Positions 33,762-46,409 of a stretch of DNA of 64,000 nucleotides are shown piece after piece. The stretch comes from Aralia elata (lineage: Eukaryota > Streptophyta > Magnoliopsida > Apiales > Araliaceae), in NCBI GenBank assembly GCA_034770075.1, contig CM068379.1:26349506-26413505 (forward strand), in the 5' to 3' direction. A program made the translations under genes and the position numbers. The notes under the pieces were generated by a model that did not search any database, was not told where the DNA came from, and saw nothing but the letters and a program-made list of their open reading frames with translations. The first letter of the stretch is position 1. Every line of letters begins with the position of its first letter.

Positions 33762-34056
33762 CTTACTGTTAAGAATTTGCGCCATTAGATTACTGTTTAA
33801 TTACCTAAACATTTAAGTCCTAACTTAAACATTTATAAATAACATTTAACACATAACACATTTGATAAACTTCCGTATTTTATTCATTTACTGCTTCGAA
33901 ATATAACATAGATAGCATCATAGTTATTTACATCATCTGCCCTAAAATCATAAAGTTTCAAGACCACATCATAATTAATCCTTTATTTATCTCATTTGAG
34001 GTTTACATCATATTAACGTTCTTAGAAAACAACTTATTATTACTGCTACTTGCGGC

Positions 34057-34764
34057 CTATAAAGACATTCCACGTCGCACGGCTTCTTCACGCTCTTGCT
34101 TTATGATTCGGATCATCATCCTACGATCCATCACGTACCACGGTAAATCCTCGAACTGAGTTGGGTAATGAAAAACTCGATCCTGTGCCCTATCCATCAC
34201 TGTGTGGAAAACACGCTCCATCTCATCCATCTTGGCTTTCTTTGACTGCATCTCATCCTCAACATGGTCTGCATGATCAGCAGCTTTCATCCACGCGTCC
34301 TCGGCTTTAGCACGCTTTGCCGACTCTTCTCTCAGCTCACTCTTCAGTTTCTCTATCTCAGCTGATAACTCCTCTTTATGGCTCTCTGCCTGAACCAGCT
34401 TCCATTCCACATCTCCAAGACGTATGTCAAGCTCCTCTATCTCATTATTCTTCTACTCTATGGTGGTCTGACGATTTGCCACCTGCGCTTCTAACTCCTC
34501 CACCCTATCCTGCAACTCTATGTTGCGATCATACGCCTGCTCATACATCTAAACACCTAAGGAAGATAATGGTATCTCCTCAGGGTCTTCTTCCTCCTCC
34601 TCAATCTCCTCAGGATCCTCCTCAGGATCAATCTCAGGCTCGTACTCAGGACCTACAACTGTGATCAACGGGGATAGCTCCCTCTGCACTAGCTGCTCCC
34701 GGACTACATGAACATCTCGGGGCTCCTCCTCCCTAGCCTGACTGGATCCTCCTATATCAGACAT
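34057..34764 (-). pseudogene. Extra coiled-coil ORF upstream of Gypsy-4 gag
   Basis: This is one reading frame of about 236 codons from MSDIGGSSQAREEE (34764) to a stop at 34057-34059, broken by two TAG codons (near 34549 and 34447) that look like former CAG. The N-terminal part is very acidic (EPEIDPEEDPEEIEEEEED). The middle is a long heptad-like coiled coil (for example LSAEIEKLKSELREES). The end is basic (MIRIIKQEREEAVRRG). It is on the sense strand, about 300 bp before gag, where most chromoviruses have only a leader. I do not recognise the protein. A captured host fragment or a lineage-specific additional ORF are both possible. Confidence 0.65.
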
Positions 34765-34766
34765 CC

Positions 34767-35347
34767 TGCTCAATTCCTCAGATTTGGTGTTCACTATATC
34801 ATTCATTCATAACTAACTACCCATAATAAAGAACAATTAAATTAAGCTGAATGAAATATCTTCCCACAATAGGGATTACAACTTAAAATCTCTTAAATAA
34901 ACAAATCCCAGTTCATCTACCTTTATTACATTGTTACAAAATTAAAACATAAAAACTTAACTAGACTTATTACAAAGAACTGAAACAATTAGACTAAACA
35001 GCTTCATTTGCTCATTTTGCCCTTGCCTTTGCTAGTGGACGGCTCATCCGACTTTTCAGGTTTAGCTGCAATGTTTTATGCAAGTGTGAGCAAACAATTG
35101 CCCACAAGTATTATAACAATAACATTTATATAATTAACGGAATAGATCTTAGCTGAGGAGTAATAATCTTTCTGAAATCAATCAATAACAAATCGAAGAT
35201 CTGAAAGCTCAATATATAGCTTAGCTCAAGAACTAAATATAGATTCAAGATTAAAAGTGTATTTGAGGGTCATAAAACCTCGAACTATGTCCTAGGTTAA
35301 CAAGTATTTCTACCGTAACTTTTAACAGTCAGGTAGACTATGGACTA
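34767..35347 (-). repeat. Gypsy-4 5' LTR, piece left of Copia-B
   Basis: It matches 29454-29835 of the 3' LTR from CAATTCCTCAGATTTG onward. The terminal 25 or so bases and the primer site are missing; the LTR runs straight into the extra ORF. It ends at GACTA, the Copia-B target. Confidence 0.85.
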
Positions 35348-37166
35348 TGTTAGGTTTGTATATAGCGCGAACATGCAATTAAATTACATAAATAGTGCGG
35401 AAGCGCGATAAAATCAGATATTAAAATTTTATAAAAACCATCACCAAGATCAATCCTTGTGCTCAATTAACGATATAAACGAAAGATAAAGACAATAAGA
35501 ATTATACCCTCGTAGAACAAAGCTTCCTCGGGTACAAGTTCAACTCCTAGTCCTTCGTGTTCTCCTCGAATGCTACGGTGTGATTCCTTCCTTTGATCAA
35601 CGTTAGCCACCCAAGTGTTTGGCCTCTAGAGGTGATCCACCAAGAAAGAACAAGTATTCAAGAAGTTGGGTATTTGGCAAAACCCTAGTTTCTATCTCTA
35701 TAGAAATTGCTCTCCACAATCTAATGCAAGAGTGTGTAACCCTAATCTATGATAAGACCCCTCTTATTTATAGATGTAGGAATAACCCTACCCTAAACTA
35801 TTTAGGATTAGGGTTTGTATTATAATTAAACTCATTTAATTAATAATGCTCCTAATCCAATTAGGAATCCATGGGAGAGTACTTCTATTAATTAATTCCC
35901 AATCCCTATTAGGAATTAAATAATAGTAAAAGTAATAATAATAATAATAAGACTCCTCTTATTAATTTATATTTAATATTTCCAAAATATTATATAATAA
36001 ATATTAAGCTATTTAATTTATTCTATCTCCATAGATTAAATTAAATACACTTAACTTATTATTACAATTATGCCATTTACTTCTTAAATAAATGTTTTCC
36101 TTTTTGCGGTGTGACCCTTTAGGTTCTCCATATTAAACCGGTTGTGAATAAATCAATTAGAACAATTCTAATCTTATTTAAATAAATCAATTAAACTATT
36201 TAATTCATTTAAATAAATAATATTTATTCTACAATAAGGGTAAGCCCCCTTAGCGATCAACGACTTTCCAGATAATATAGATTTCAACATTAATCACAAA
36301 AGAACCTTTGAGTAGATAGTTACCGTACAATTCAATCCTTCTACCATACAATGTCCCAATTAAATATAAGACATGGATTTACTGTCAAGTCTTATTTTAT
36401 TTAATTATATGTATTTCGATTCCCAAATGCATAACTCTAATTAATGCAAATTAGAAACTCCTTTCTAATTTCATTCTGCCTTGGCCAAGGACTACTGAGT
36501 TATCATTTATCGAATCACATAGGACATTCACATCTTTTACTAGACGAGGTAGATTCTTTGTTGATCATTCACCTATCTCCATGTATAACTAATTATACCC
36601 AATCATACCCTTTGATATACCCACAAGGTCTTAAGGGACATGTCAAAGTATAACTCATCATACACAAGATACTATGATGATCTCAAGTCCAAGGATCACT
36701 TGTACAACTATCACTATAGGAATTCCTATTGACAGGCGAGTAAAACTCCATTAGGTATTCCTTAGCGAGCCACGTTCAGTGAACTTATTCTCCAATAAGC
36801 ACCTACATACTTGCTTTAGTGTCTCCACACAAATGATTATGAGATCAATCATCCTCTTCCTAAGAGCAAGCAACGTATGTACTAATCTATCCGGATTCAC
36901 TAATCCCCAATTTAGTAATCCAACGATTAGGAACAATTTTAGTTTGTGAGCTATCTTGAATTTAGATCTCATTAGCATGATCACCATCATGATTCTAAAA
37001 GCATTGCTCAAAACTATGGGTTTATCACATTTAATATAACAGCACTATGTAGATAATATAAAATGCCTTTTAAGAAAATCAATTCTTTTATTAATAAATG
37101 CATAAGATTATAAAGTATATGCTACATCATATCAAATATGATTGGCTTGTGTGCATACTACTTTCA
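35348..37166 (-). repeat. Copia-B 3' LTR
   Basis: TGTTAGGTTTGTATATAGCG...CTACTTTCA on the + strand, 1819 bp. It pairs with 54935-56750. Confidence 0.95.
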
Positions 37167-37180
37167 ATCTCCCACTTGCA
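37167..37180 (-). other. Copia-B polypurine tract
   Basis: The minus strand reads CAAGTGGGAGAT between the pol stop codon and the 3' LTR, the same as in Copia-1. Confidence 0.88.
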
Positions 37181-40100
37181 CTAAAGCCAATCGCCATGGT
37201 ATCTAATACCCATCTTCTCTAAGTGACGATCAAACTGCTGTTGAGTTAAAGCTTTAGTAAATGGATCTGCAATGTTGTGTTGAGAGTCCACACGCTCCAG
37301 GGTGACATCTCCTCTTTCAATGATCTCTCTAATCAAATGAAACCGCCGCAACACGTGTTTGGATTTCTAATGAGACCTGGGTTCCTTAGCCTGCGCAACA
37401 ACTCCGTTGTTGTCACAGAATAAAGGTACGGCTCCTCTAATGCTAGGAACCACTCCAAGTTCAGTTATGAACTTCTTCATCCAAACAACTTCCTTTGCAG
37501 CTTCACTTGCAGCTATGTACTCTGCCTCTGTCACCGAATCAGCAACTGTTTGCTGCTTGGAACTTTTCCAACTCACTGCGCCACCGTTTAAGGTAAACAC
37601 GTACCCTGAAACGGATTTACTGTCATCTTGGTCCGTTTGAAAACTTGAGTCTGTATAGCCCTCTAGTTTCAATTCAGACCCACCGTAGACAAGAAATACA
37701 TCCTTAGTTCTTCTTAAGTACTTTAGGATGTTTTTCACTGCCTTCCAGTGCTCTTCTCCTGGATTCGACTGATATCTGCTCGTTACACTAAGTGCATGAG
37801 CGACATCTGGTCTAGTACATATCATACCGTACATGATAGATCCTATTGCGGAAGCATAAGGAATCTTACTCATACGGTCTCTCTCCTCAGGTGTCTTTGG
37901 GGCCTGTTTCTTGGAGAGATGTATTAATTCCATGGCTCATCGGCATGAGTCCTCTTTTGGAATCTTCCATGCTAAACCTCTTTAGCATTGAGTCAATGTA
38001 CTTTCCTTGGGTCAAGCCTAGCATCCTTTTAGATCTATCTCTATAGATCTTTATCCCCAATATATAGGATGCCTCACCCAAGTCCTTCATGGAGAACTGT
38101 TTAGATAACCAAATTTTGATCGACTGTAGCATAGGAACATCATTCCCTATCAGTAATATGTCATCAACATATAATACAAGGAATGAAACAGCGCTCCCAC
38201 TAACCTTCTTGTACATACAAGGTTCATCCTCATTTTTGATAAAATCAAACCTTTTGATTATCTCATCAAAACGGATGTTCCACCTTCGAGAAGCTTGCTT
38301 CAATCCATAAATGGATCGTTGTAGCTTACAGACTTGGTTTGTTCCAACCATTGAAACAAAACCCTCTGGCTGTATCATATATACATTCTCCTCAAGCTCT
38401 CCATTAAGGAAGGCCGTTTTCACGTCCATTTGCCAGATCTCGTAGTCATAATAAGCTGCAATTGCAAGCAAAATCCGAATGGACTTGAGCATAGCTACTG
38501 GTGAGAAGGTTTCATCATAGTCAACTCCTTGTCTTTGTTTGAAACTTTTTGCAACCAGTCGGGCCTTATAGGTCTCTACCTTGCCATCTGCCCCAGTCTT
38601 TCTCTTAAAAACCCATTTACACCCAATAGGCTTAATGCCCTCAGGTGGTGAAACCAAAGTCCATACTTGGTTTTCATACATGGAGTCCATCTCGAATTTC
38701 ATGGCTTCTAGCCATTTCTCTGAGTCTTCACTACTCATAGCCTCTTCGTAAGTCAATGGATCATCATCATCTATGATGCGTACCTCATCATCATCCTCTA
38801 TGATGAATCCATACCTCTCAGGTATCTTCGGTACTCTTCTAGATTTATGAATAAGTAGTGGTACAGTAGGTTCTTTTACTTGGTCAGGTACCTGACTTTG
38901 ATCCGTAGTATTTTGTGGTTCTTGAACTTCTTCAATATATATCTTACTCCTATTGACCCCTTCAAGGATAAACTCCTTTTCCAAGAAGGCAGTATGTTTC
39001 GCAACAAACACCTTTTGATCAGTAGGATGATAGAAATAATACCCTGATGTTTCTTTAGGGTATCCCACAAATCTACATTTGTCAGATCTAGTCTTCAGCT
39101 TATCATGCTCAAACCTTTTGACATAAGCTGGACAACCCCAAGTCTTAACATGCTTAAGATTTGGTTTCCTCCCTGTCCATATCTCATATGGAGTCTTTGG
39201 GACGGATTTGGTAGGTACCTTGTTAAGTAGGTATGCAGCCGATTGTAGAGCATAACCCCAGAAGGATACTGGAAGGTCGGTAAAACTCATCATGGAACGA
39301 ACCATGTCCAACAATGTTCGATTTCTCCTTTCAGATACACCATTCAACTGTGGCGTTCCTGGTGGAGTCCATTGTGAGATTATACCATTTTCTTTGAGAC
39401 AATTGAGAAACTCATTGGTCAAGTATTCCCCTCCTCGATCCGATCGAAGAATCTTAATACTCTTACCAGTTTGTTTCTCTACTTCACTTCTGAATTCTTT
39501 GAACTTTTCAAACGATTCAGATTTGTATTTCATTAAATACACATATCCAAATCTAGAATGATCATCAGTGAAAGTAATAAAATAAGAATACCCTCCTCGT
39601 GCATTCGTTGTTATAGGTCCACAAACGTCTGTGTGTACCAGCGCTAACAACTCTGTAACTCTCTCTCCTTTTCCAGTAAAAGGAGATTTAGTCATTTTAC
39701 CTATGAGACAAGATTCACAAGTTGGATATGATTCATAATCAGATAGCTCTAAAAGCCCATCCTTATGCAACTTGGATAATCTTGTTTCATTGATATGACC
39801 GAGTCTACAGTGCCACATAAAGGTATAATTAACATCATCTCTTTTTCTTTTCTTAGTTTGTTCAATTTGAAGTATATTTTCATGCAAGTCAAGTATGTAA
39901 AGTCCATTCAGTAAATTGCCAACACCATATAAAACATTTTTATTATAAATAGAACAGTTGTTGTTCTTTATTATAATATCAAAACCATCCATATCCAATA
40001 CAGAAATTGAAATAATGTTTCTAATGAGTGTTGGAACATAATAACAATTATTTAAACTAATGAACTTGCCCGAAGGCAGTGCTAAACAATAAGTCCCTAC

Positions 40101-41117
40101 AGCCAATGCAGCAACCTTTGCTCCATTTCCCACTCGTAGGACGACTTCATCCTTGTTCAGCTTCCTACTTCTGCTTAGTCCCTGCATATTATTACATATG
40201 TGAGAACTACAGCCAGTATCCAATACCCAAGTATAATTTTGACTTTCAGAAAAATTAATTTCAATCATGAACAAACCTAGATCGGAAGTCGAAGCTTCTC
40301 CAAGCTTCTTTTGGTCCGCAAGATACTCCTTGCAGTTCCTCTTCCAATGTCCCGGCTTATTGCAATGGTAACAAATTCCCTTGCTATCTGGATCAGGTTT
40401 CTTATTATCCTTTCTTTTCGCCTTGCCCTTAGCCTTCTTGTTTTTCTTCTTTTCAGAAGATACCTTGGGCCTCTTCCTTTTCTTGGAAGAATCATCCACT
40501 AGTAAGACTTGGTTCTTGTTGGATGAGAAGTGACCTTCAGTAGTTTTCAACATGTTAAGTAACTCAGGCAGGCTGACGTCCAACTTATTCATGTGAAAAT
40601 TCACAACAAATTGTGAGAAGGTGTCCGGGAGTGACTGCAAGATCAAATCTTGGCTTAACTCCCCATCCATCACGAACCCAAGTTGTCCAAGTTGTTCAAT
40701 CAGATTGATCATCTTAAGGACATGAGTCTCAACAGCAGTGCCCTCGGTCATACGAGATCGGAGGAGCTCCTTAGATATCTGATATCTAGCAGTCCTACTT
40801 TGTTCACCATACAACTCTTTGAGGTGCAGCAATATAGTAGGAGCATCCATAGTTTCATGCTGACGCTGAAGCTCGTTACTCATGGATGCGAGCATGATGC
40901 ATTGAGCCAAGATTGCATCATCTTGCCACTTTCTAAAAGTAGCAATCTCTTCCTCATAGGCTGTTTCTGTAACACTTGCAGGGACTGGCGAATTTAGGAC
41001 ATAAGAAATCTTTTCAGCAGTGAGAACAATTCTCAGATTCCTTAACCAGTCCGTGTAATTCGGTCCGGTCAATTTGTTAGCATCAAGTATGCTACGCAGT
41101 GATAGTGAGTTTGACAT
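37181..41117 (-). pseudogene. Copia-B gag-pol, one frameshift and one stop
   Basis: It starts at MSNSLSLRSILDANK (ATG at 41117); the upstream Met at 41156 is less likely because Copia-1 starts at the same internal site. An open frame runs to about 37887. It has copia gag, the zinc knuckle CYHCNKPGHWKRNC, protease WVLDTGCSSHIC, pre-integrase HCRLGHIN, an integrase core with HTDVCGP and SDRGGEY, RT with VARLVAKSF-type and YVDDILLIGND motifs. A frameshift near 37915 moves to a second frame that holds the RNase H domain (LEGYTDSSFQ, SVTEAEYIAASEA). This stops at a TAG (37367) that is probably a former CAG. The family stop codon is at 37181-37183. Confidence 0.93.
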
Positions 41118-42547
41118 TTTTAAATTCTGCATGTGAAATAGACAACATTTTAGCATTCATTCATTTAATTAATTACCAAAATAAATTAGGTATTTATTTA
41201 AATTGGTATCTCCCACTATTTTTCATCAAACTATATTTCCCTCTATATATAGTTCGGCAAATCTAATTAAAGTTTTGCTAGTGAGATTAAGGACCCCATT
41301 TCAAATGTATATAGCCTTGTGGTGACACAACAAACGATATATAAATAAATAGGTAGACAACTATTGTCAATTACATCACTATGTAACTCCTTTTATTTTG
41401 CCTCTTAGATTATTTTGATCAAGTGGTGACACATCCGAATCAAAATTATCCAAGTTAAGTCCAACCTAGCACTTCCATATATTCGAAAGAAAAACATTGT
41501 CCTTGTGGTGACACAACAAAACAGCATCGTTCAGTCTATTTATAAGCATCAAATGTGATAAAGCAACATCTTAAATATTTAATATTTGCCTTGTGGTGAC
41601 ACAACAAACTCATATTAAACATTTAATACTCTATTGCTTTACCATGCTATAAGGCGACGTTCGATATTCCAAATATCTTTGAACGTTTAAGACTTAATAT
41701 AATTTCTTTGAGGGGTTTATTATTATTAGTCTCATCTTGTTTAGCGCGCATGCATATATATATATATATATATATAAAATACGCGTCATATTATTTTACA
41801 TGCGAAGCATGTTTGATAATATATAATATATATATAGTAAGCATGCACATATAGAATACTATATTCTACCCGGATTGATTATGGACTTTTATTCTAGTTT
41901 GGTTCACTAGAGCTACCAAGTGAACCAAAAGGTCAAACCTAGGGTGCAAGAATAAAATTTAAATATAACTATTACATTTAAACCCGGGCTCCATTACAAA
42001 CGGGTCTTCAAGCGCTCCTTGCTCCTTTGTCTCCAATTCTTTAAAAATTTAATTCTAACTAGTCCTATTACAAAAACTATTTACAATAAATAGAAACCTT
42101 GATCAGCAATCAAGGGGAAGTACATAGGAGGGAGTTAGAATTTACATTAAGAAAAATTAAAGAAGACGAGGTATGCAGACCCCATTTATAAAACACATAC
42201 ATTCAAGCATCCACTAAAATAAATCCAATCACACATTGGTCAACAGTCCATAATCAATCCCTATTTATTATCATACATATCTTTATATGTATCAATAAAT
42301 AACATTTCTCCCATGAATAATAAAACCATTCCATATATGCATCGATATCAATTAATGGGCAAAAGTTTTGCTAATATTTAGTTTTGAAACAAAATAAACT
42401 CTTTTATTTTAATCAAAAACCAAATCCAAATTAAACTCCTTTAATTTTAGCAATCTGAAATCCTATTCCAGATAAAATAAACTTTTATTTTAAACTTATA
42501 TCAATTAAATAAACCATTTATTTTAATTGAAGAAAAAATATTTTTCA
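41118..42547 (-). other. Copia-B leader, gag-proximal part
   Basis: Untranslated DNA between gag and the Tat-3 insertion. It holds four TTGTG-TCAC-CACAA words and a TA run near 41755-41776. It is homologous to the Copia-1 and Copia-D leaders. No ORF. Confidence 0.85.
41317..41604 (-). repeat. Four interspersed TTGTG-TCAC-CACAA words in Copia-B leader
   Basis: On the + strand, TTGTG-GTGA-CACAA occurs at 41317, 41503 and 41591, with the variant AAGTG-GTGA-CACAT at 41421. Spacings are 104, 82 and 88 bp, nearly the mirror of Copia-1 (92, 83, 106). All four centres are GTGA here but CACA-type in Copia-1. One intact Copia-D copy (24521) also has GTGA. Confidence 0.82.
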
Positions 42548-44554
42548 TGTCGACGCCGGTTTTATCCGCTTATGCGATATTTGGTCTTTTCCAATTTTAG
42601 CCTTTTGATTAGATGATTTTTTGGAAAAGGTCGGCTTGAATGTCGACGGGGTTTTGAAGTATCGTTTTTTATGATGAGCCAATTAATCAGAGTCGCCAGT
42701 TGGTATATTTGAAATGGATGTACCAACTCATCCGAATTTTCGTTTTTTATAAATCGCTGGCTCATATGTGACTCCGAATTAATTGGTCTGCGAATCGAGA
42801 TTCATAGAGTTCGGGGGCTTGCTTAAGTGAGGGGAAGGTGTTAGGCACCCCCCGACTTCCGTGAAACACGGTTACCGCAATCTCGATGCTTTCCTATCCT
42901 TTAATTCTTGAATGTGTGTGTATGTGCGCGCGTGTGTGTGTGTGCCTATGTGAATGTTGTGGTGAGTTTGCATGAAAGAATCATTTGGATTTTTAGGGAA
43001 AGTCGTGCTTTAATTTGAGAATGCTTCGGAATGTCTTCTCGGTATACACGAGAAAGCTTTATGAGAAAGGTTTGATTTTGATTGTCAAAAACTATGAGAT
43101 TTTCGTTAGGTGTCGTTTTGGCAAAACAGGAGTTTTAAACCTTTGTCAAAATAGGAATCGAGATCTATACGTTGCTTTCGTAAATACCATGATGGGCAAC
43201 TTCTAGGATCTCTTTCACCCTATGCACCAAGGTTTAGTAAAACATTACTTATTTTATAAAACCATTTTGGTGATGTTTGAAAGCGATTTTTCTTTAGCCT
43301 TCTCGTTAAATAGGAATCGACATTCATTAGCATTCCCAAATTTTAAGCCTCGTGATGCTAATAGCCTAGTTTGATTGATTTTATGAAGATCTTTATTGTT
43401 TTGGCTTTGAAGATCCTTTGCCTCATAAATCAAATCAAGCATTAAAATGCGTTGGGGTCATTCATGGGCATGTAAGCCATCAAAAGAACCCCAAACGCCA
43501 CAAGCATAGATTTCACTATCTCGGGGCCTTAAACCCGATTTTCGACTTGGTATCGTTTTAAGGCCCGACGATTACATATTTACAATCAAGGATAATCGAT
43601 CCTATTACATGCATCAAAATTGTCCCTCATCGGATTTGGACCAAGGGGTCGCATCCTAGGCTCACAACCAAAATCGCTACATCAATATAACGAGCTAAAA
43701 ATTTATCAAATGGATATCATCGGGTCATTAGGAAGAATGTCGTTCCAATTGGAACCCTCCCTAATAGTCCTCAATCCATAGATCCACAACAATATACAAG
43801 AAAAACTACATTTAATTTAACCAAACAATATGATATAAATTGCTAGAACAAAGGGAATTTTCACCTTGCAAATGATCTCAAATGGATGTGAACTTGTGTA
43901 TTTGACTAAGATAAGGAGTATATTTGGTACAATCAAAATCAAAGAATATAAATCCTCTCTTTTTTTCCTCTCTTTTCTTCCTATTTGATTGCAAAATTTG
44001 CTCCTTTTTCTCTCTATTTTCGTGTTCTTGCTGCTGCAGAATTCTTCTTCCTTCAAATTCTTCCAACCTCCTGTATGCTGCCCGAAGCTGGGCTTAAATA
44101 GGCTGGCCAAAGCCAGCCGCAGATCTATCTGCGGCTGGCCGCAGATGGATCTGCGGCTGGCCAGCTGGCACGCCTCCCATCGCACTCAGCTGGTAGTGCT
44201 GATTTCCTGGTTTCCGTGCTGGCGCACCCACTTGGCCGCAGATCTATCCGCGGCTGGCGGGCTTGACTTTCTCGATTTTCGTGCCACGCCTCGATTTTCG
44301 TGCCGCAACGTCGGTTTTCGCTGATAGGCTCGTATTCTGCAGTCCGGGAATTTCCGGGAGACGTGCCACCTCATTCGGAAATGCCTGCCTCGGACGGCTT
44401 TATTGTCACGTAAACTTGGTTTGCCCAAAACATTGCGGCGGTGCCGGGCGCTCGCCCTTGTGCCCGCTCCTTTGCTCCCGCAAGCCGGTTCAATTGACGA
44501 TTTCGCCCTCCTGTCATGGTTAGTAGAAGGAAACGCAAAATTTGGGTGTCTACA
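42548..44554 (-). repeat. Tat-3 3' LTR
   Basis: TGTCGACGCCGG...GTGTCTACA, 2007 bp. It includes a TG microsatellite (about 42909-42943) and a palindrome cluster at 44101-44258. Its ORFs recur in the other LTR and are not genes. Confidence 0.95.
44101..44258. repeat. Palindrome cluster in Tat-3 3' LTR
   Basis: CCGCAGATCTATCTGCGG, CCGCAGATGGATCTGCGG and CCGCAGATCTATCCGCGG are linked by GCTGGCC words. Together they make inverted repeats up to 28 bp long (44112-44139). Confidence 0.9.
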
Positions 44555-44567
44555 GCTGCCCCTCTTT
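44555..44567 (-). other. Tat-3 polypurine tract
   Basis: The minus strand reads AAAGAGGGGCAGC directly before the 3' LTR. Confidence 0.8.
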
Positions 44568-45066
44568 ATCATGTTTATGAAATGTTAAATGCAATGAACA
44601 TGATAAAGAAGTAGACACATGATGCATGAATGACAGTGCATAAGAATGACAGCGCAACACATACAACTTATGATATAACGCAAGATGTAAGGCATGCAAC
44701 ACATTTGTAAAGGTGTCAATGCATCAATCCCTAACCTGTCGCTCGTCTCATAATCGCCGGGTCTCGTATCCGGTCGATTGTCCTGTGAATGTCGGGTCTC
44801 ATATCCGGTCACCCCTCTCGTAATCACCTTATTCCATCCCATTGTCATCAAAGGAATTTATTCTCCTGACTAGCTTTGAAGGGCATCCTTGGAATTCGTC
44901 CTCGCACATCGTTCTTGGCAACCATTGCTTTTGACTCTGATAGGGTAGGACCTTGACACCTAACCTGCATGGATCACGTACAGAATTATCACTTATTCAA
45001 TGCATGTGACACAACATTTAAAATGAAAACTGACCCCTATACAGTCTTTTGATACGATTCTACAGG
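44568..45066. other. Tat-3 3' UTR segment, no gene
   Basis: About 500 bp of non-coding DNA between the polypurine tract and the first tandem array. Phrases such as CCGGTCGATTGTC near 44770 look like diverged outlying copies of the array unit. Confidence 0.6.
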
Positions 45067-46409
45067 TATCACCCCTTGTCGGAGCCGGTTTTCGTCGCCG
45101 GACATCCATCTCGTAATCGCCGGTTATCGTCGCCGGTCAATTGTCTCGTTGGGGCCGGGTATCGTCGCCGGTCACCCATCTCGTAACCCCCGGTTATCGT
45201 CGCCGGTTGGTTATCTTGTCGGAGCCGGTTTTCGTCGCCGGACATCCATCTCGTAATCGCCGGTTATCGTCGCCGGTCGATTGTCTCGTCGGGGCCGGGT
45301 ATCGTCGCCGGTCACCCATCTCGTAATCGCCGGTTATCGTCGCCGGTCGATCATCTTGTCGAGGCCGGTTTTCGTCGCCGGACACCCATGTCGTAACCCC
45401 CGGTTATCGTCGCCGGTTGGTTATCTCGTCAGAGCCGGTTTTCGTCGCCGGACATCCATCTCGTAATCGCCGGTTATCGTCGCCGGTCGATCGTCATGTC
45501 GGGGCCGGGTATCGTCGCCGGTCACCCATCTCGTAACCCCCGGTTATCGTTGCCGGTTGGTTATCTTGTCGGAGCCGGTTATCGTCGCCGGACATCCATC
45601 TCGTGATCGCCGGTTATCGTCGCCGGTCGATCGTCATGTCGGGGCCGGGTATCGTCGCCGGTCACCCATCTCGTAACCCCCGGTTATCGTTGCCGGTTGG
45701 TTATCTTGTCGGAGCCAGTTTTCGTCGCCGGACATCCATCTCGTAATCGCCGGTTATCGTCGCCGGTCGATTGTCTCGTCAGGGCCGGGTATCGTCGCCG
45801 GTCACCCATCTCGTAACCCCCGGTTATCGTCGCCGGTTGGTTATCTCGTCGGAGCCGGTTTTCGTCGCCGGACATCCATCTCGTAATCGCCGGTTATCGT
45901 CGCCGGTCGATTGTCTCGTCGGGGCCGGGTATCGTCGCCAGTCACCCATCTCGTAACCCCCGGTTATCGTCGCCGGTTGGTTATCTCGTCGGAGCCGGTT
46001 TTCGTCGCCGGACATCCATCTCGTAATCGCCGGTTATCGTCGCCGGTCGATCGTCATGTCAGGGCCGGGTATCGTCGCCGGTCACCCATCTCGTAACCCC
46101 CGGTTATCGTCGCCGGTTGGTTATCTTGTCGGAGCCGGTTTTCGTCGCCGGACATCCATCTCGTAATCGCCGGTTATCGTCGCCGGTCGATCGTCATGTC
46201 GGGGCCGGGTATCGTCGCCGGTCACCCATCTCGTAACCCCCGGTTATCGTCGCCGGTTGGTTATCTTGTCGGAGCCGGTTTTCGTCGCCGGACATCCATC
46301 TCGTAATCGCCGGTTATCGTCGCCGGTCGATTGTCTTGTCGGGGCCGGTTTTCGTCGCCGAACACCCATCTCGTAACCCCCGGTTATCGTCGCCGGTTGG
46401 TTATCTTGG
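45067..46409. repeat. Tandem array, 35-bp unit in a 140-bp higher-order repeat
   Basis: Units of about 35 bp share CCGGTTATCGTCGCCGGT. Four variants alternate in a 140-bp period, distinguished by ends such as ATCTCGTAATCG, GTCGGGGCCGGG, CTCGTAACCCC and GTCGGAGCCGG. About 38 monomers are present. It lies close to the 3' LTR, the region of Tat/Ogre elements known for satellite-like arrays. Open frames across it are artefacts. Confidence 0.95.

Noticed and set aside
35760..35820. Telomere-like AACCCTA/TTAGGGTT words
   Set aside because: Only isolated words in a copia LTR and repeated in its partner LTR; no tandem telomeric array.
45067..46409. CRISPR-like regular repeats
   Set aside because: The units are contiguous with no unique spacers, have higher-order structure, and lie inside a plant retrotransposon.
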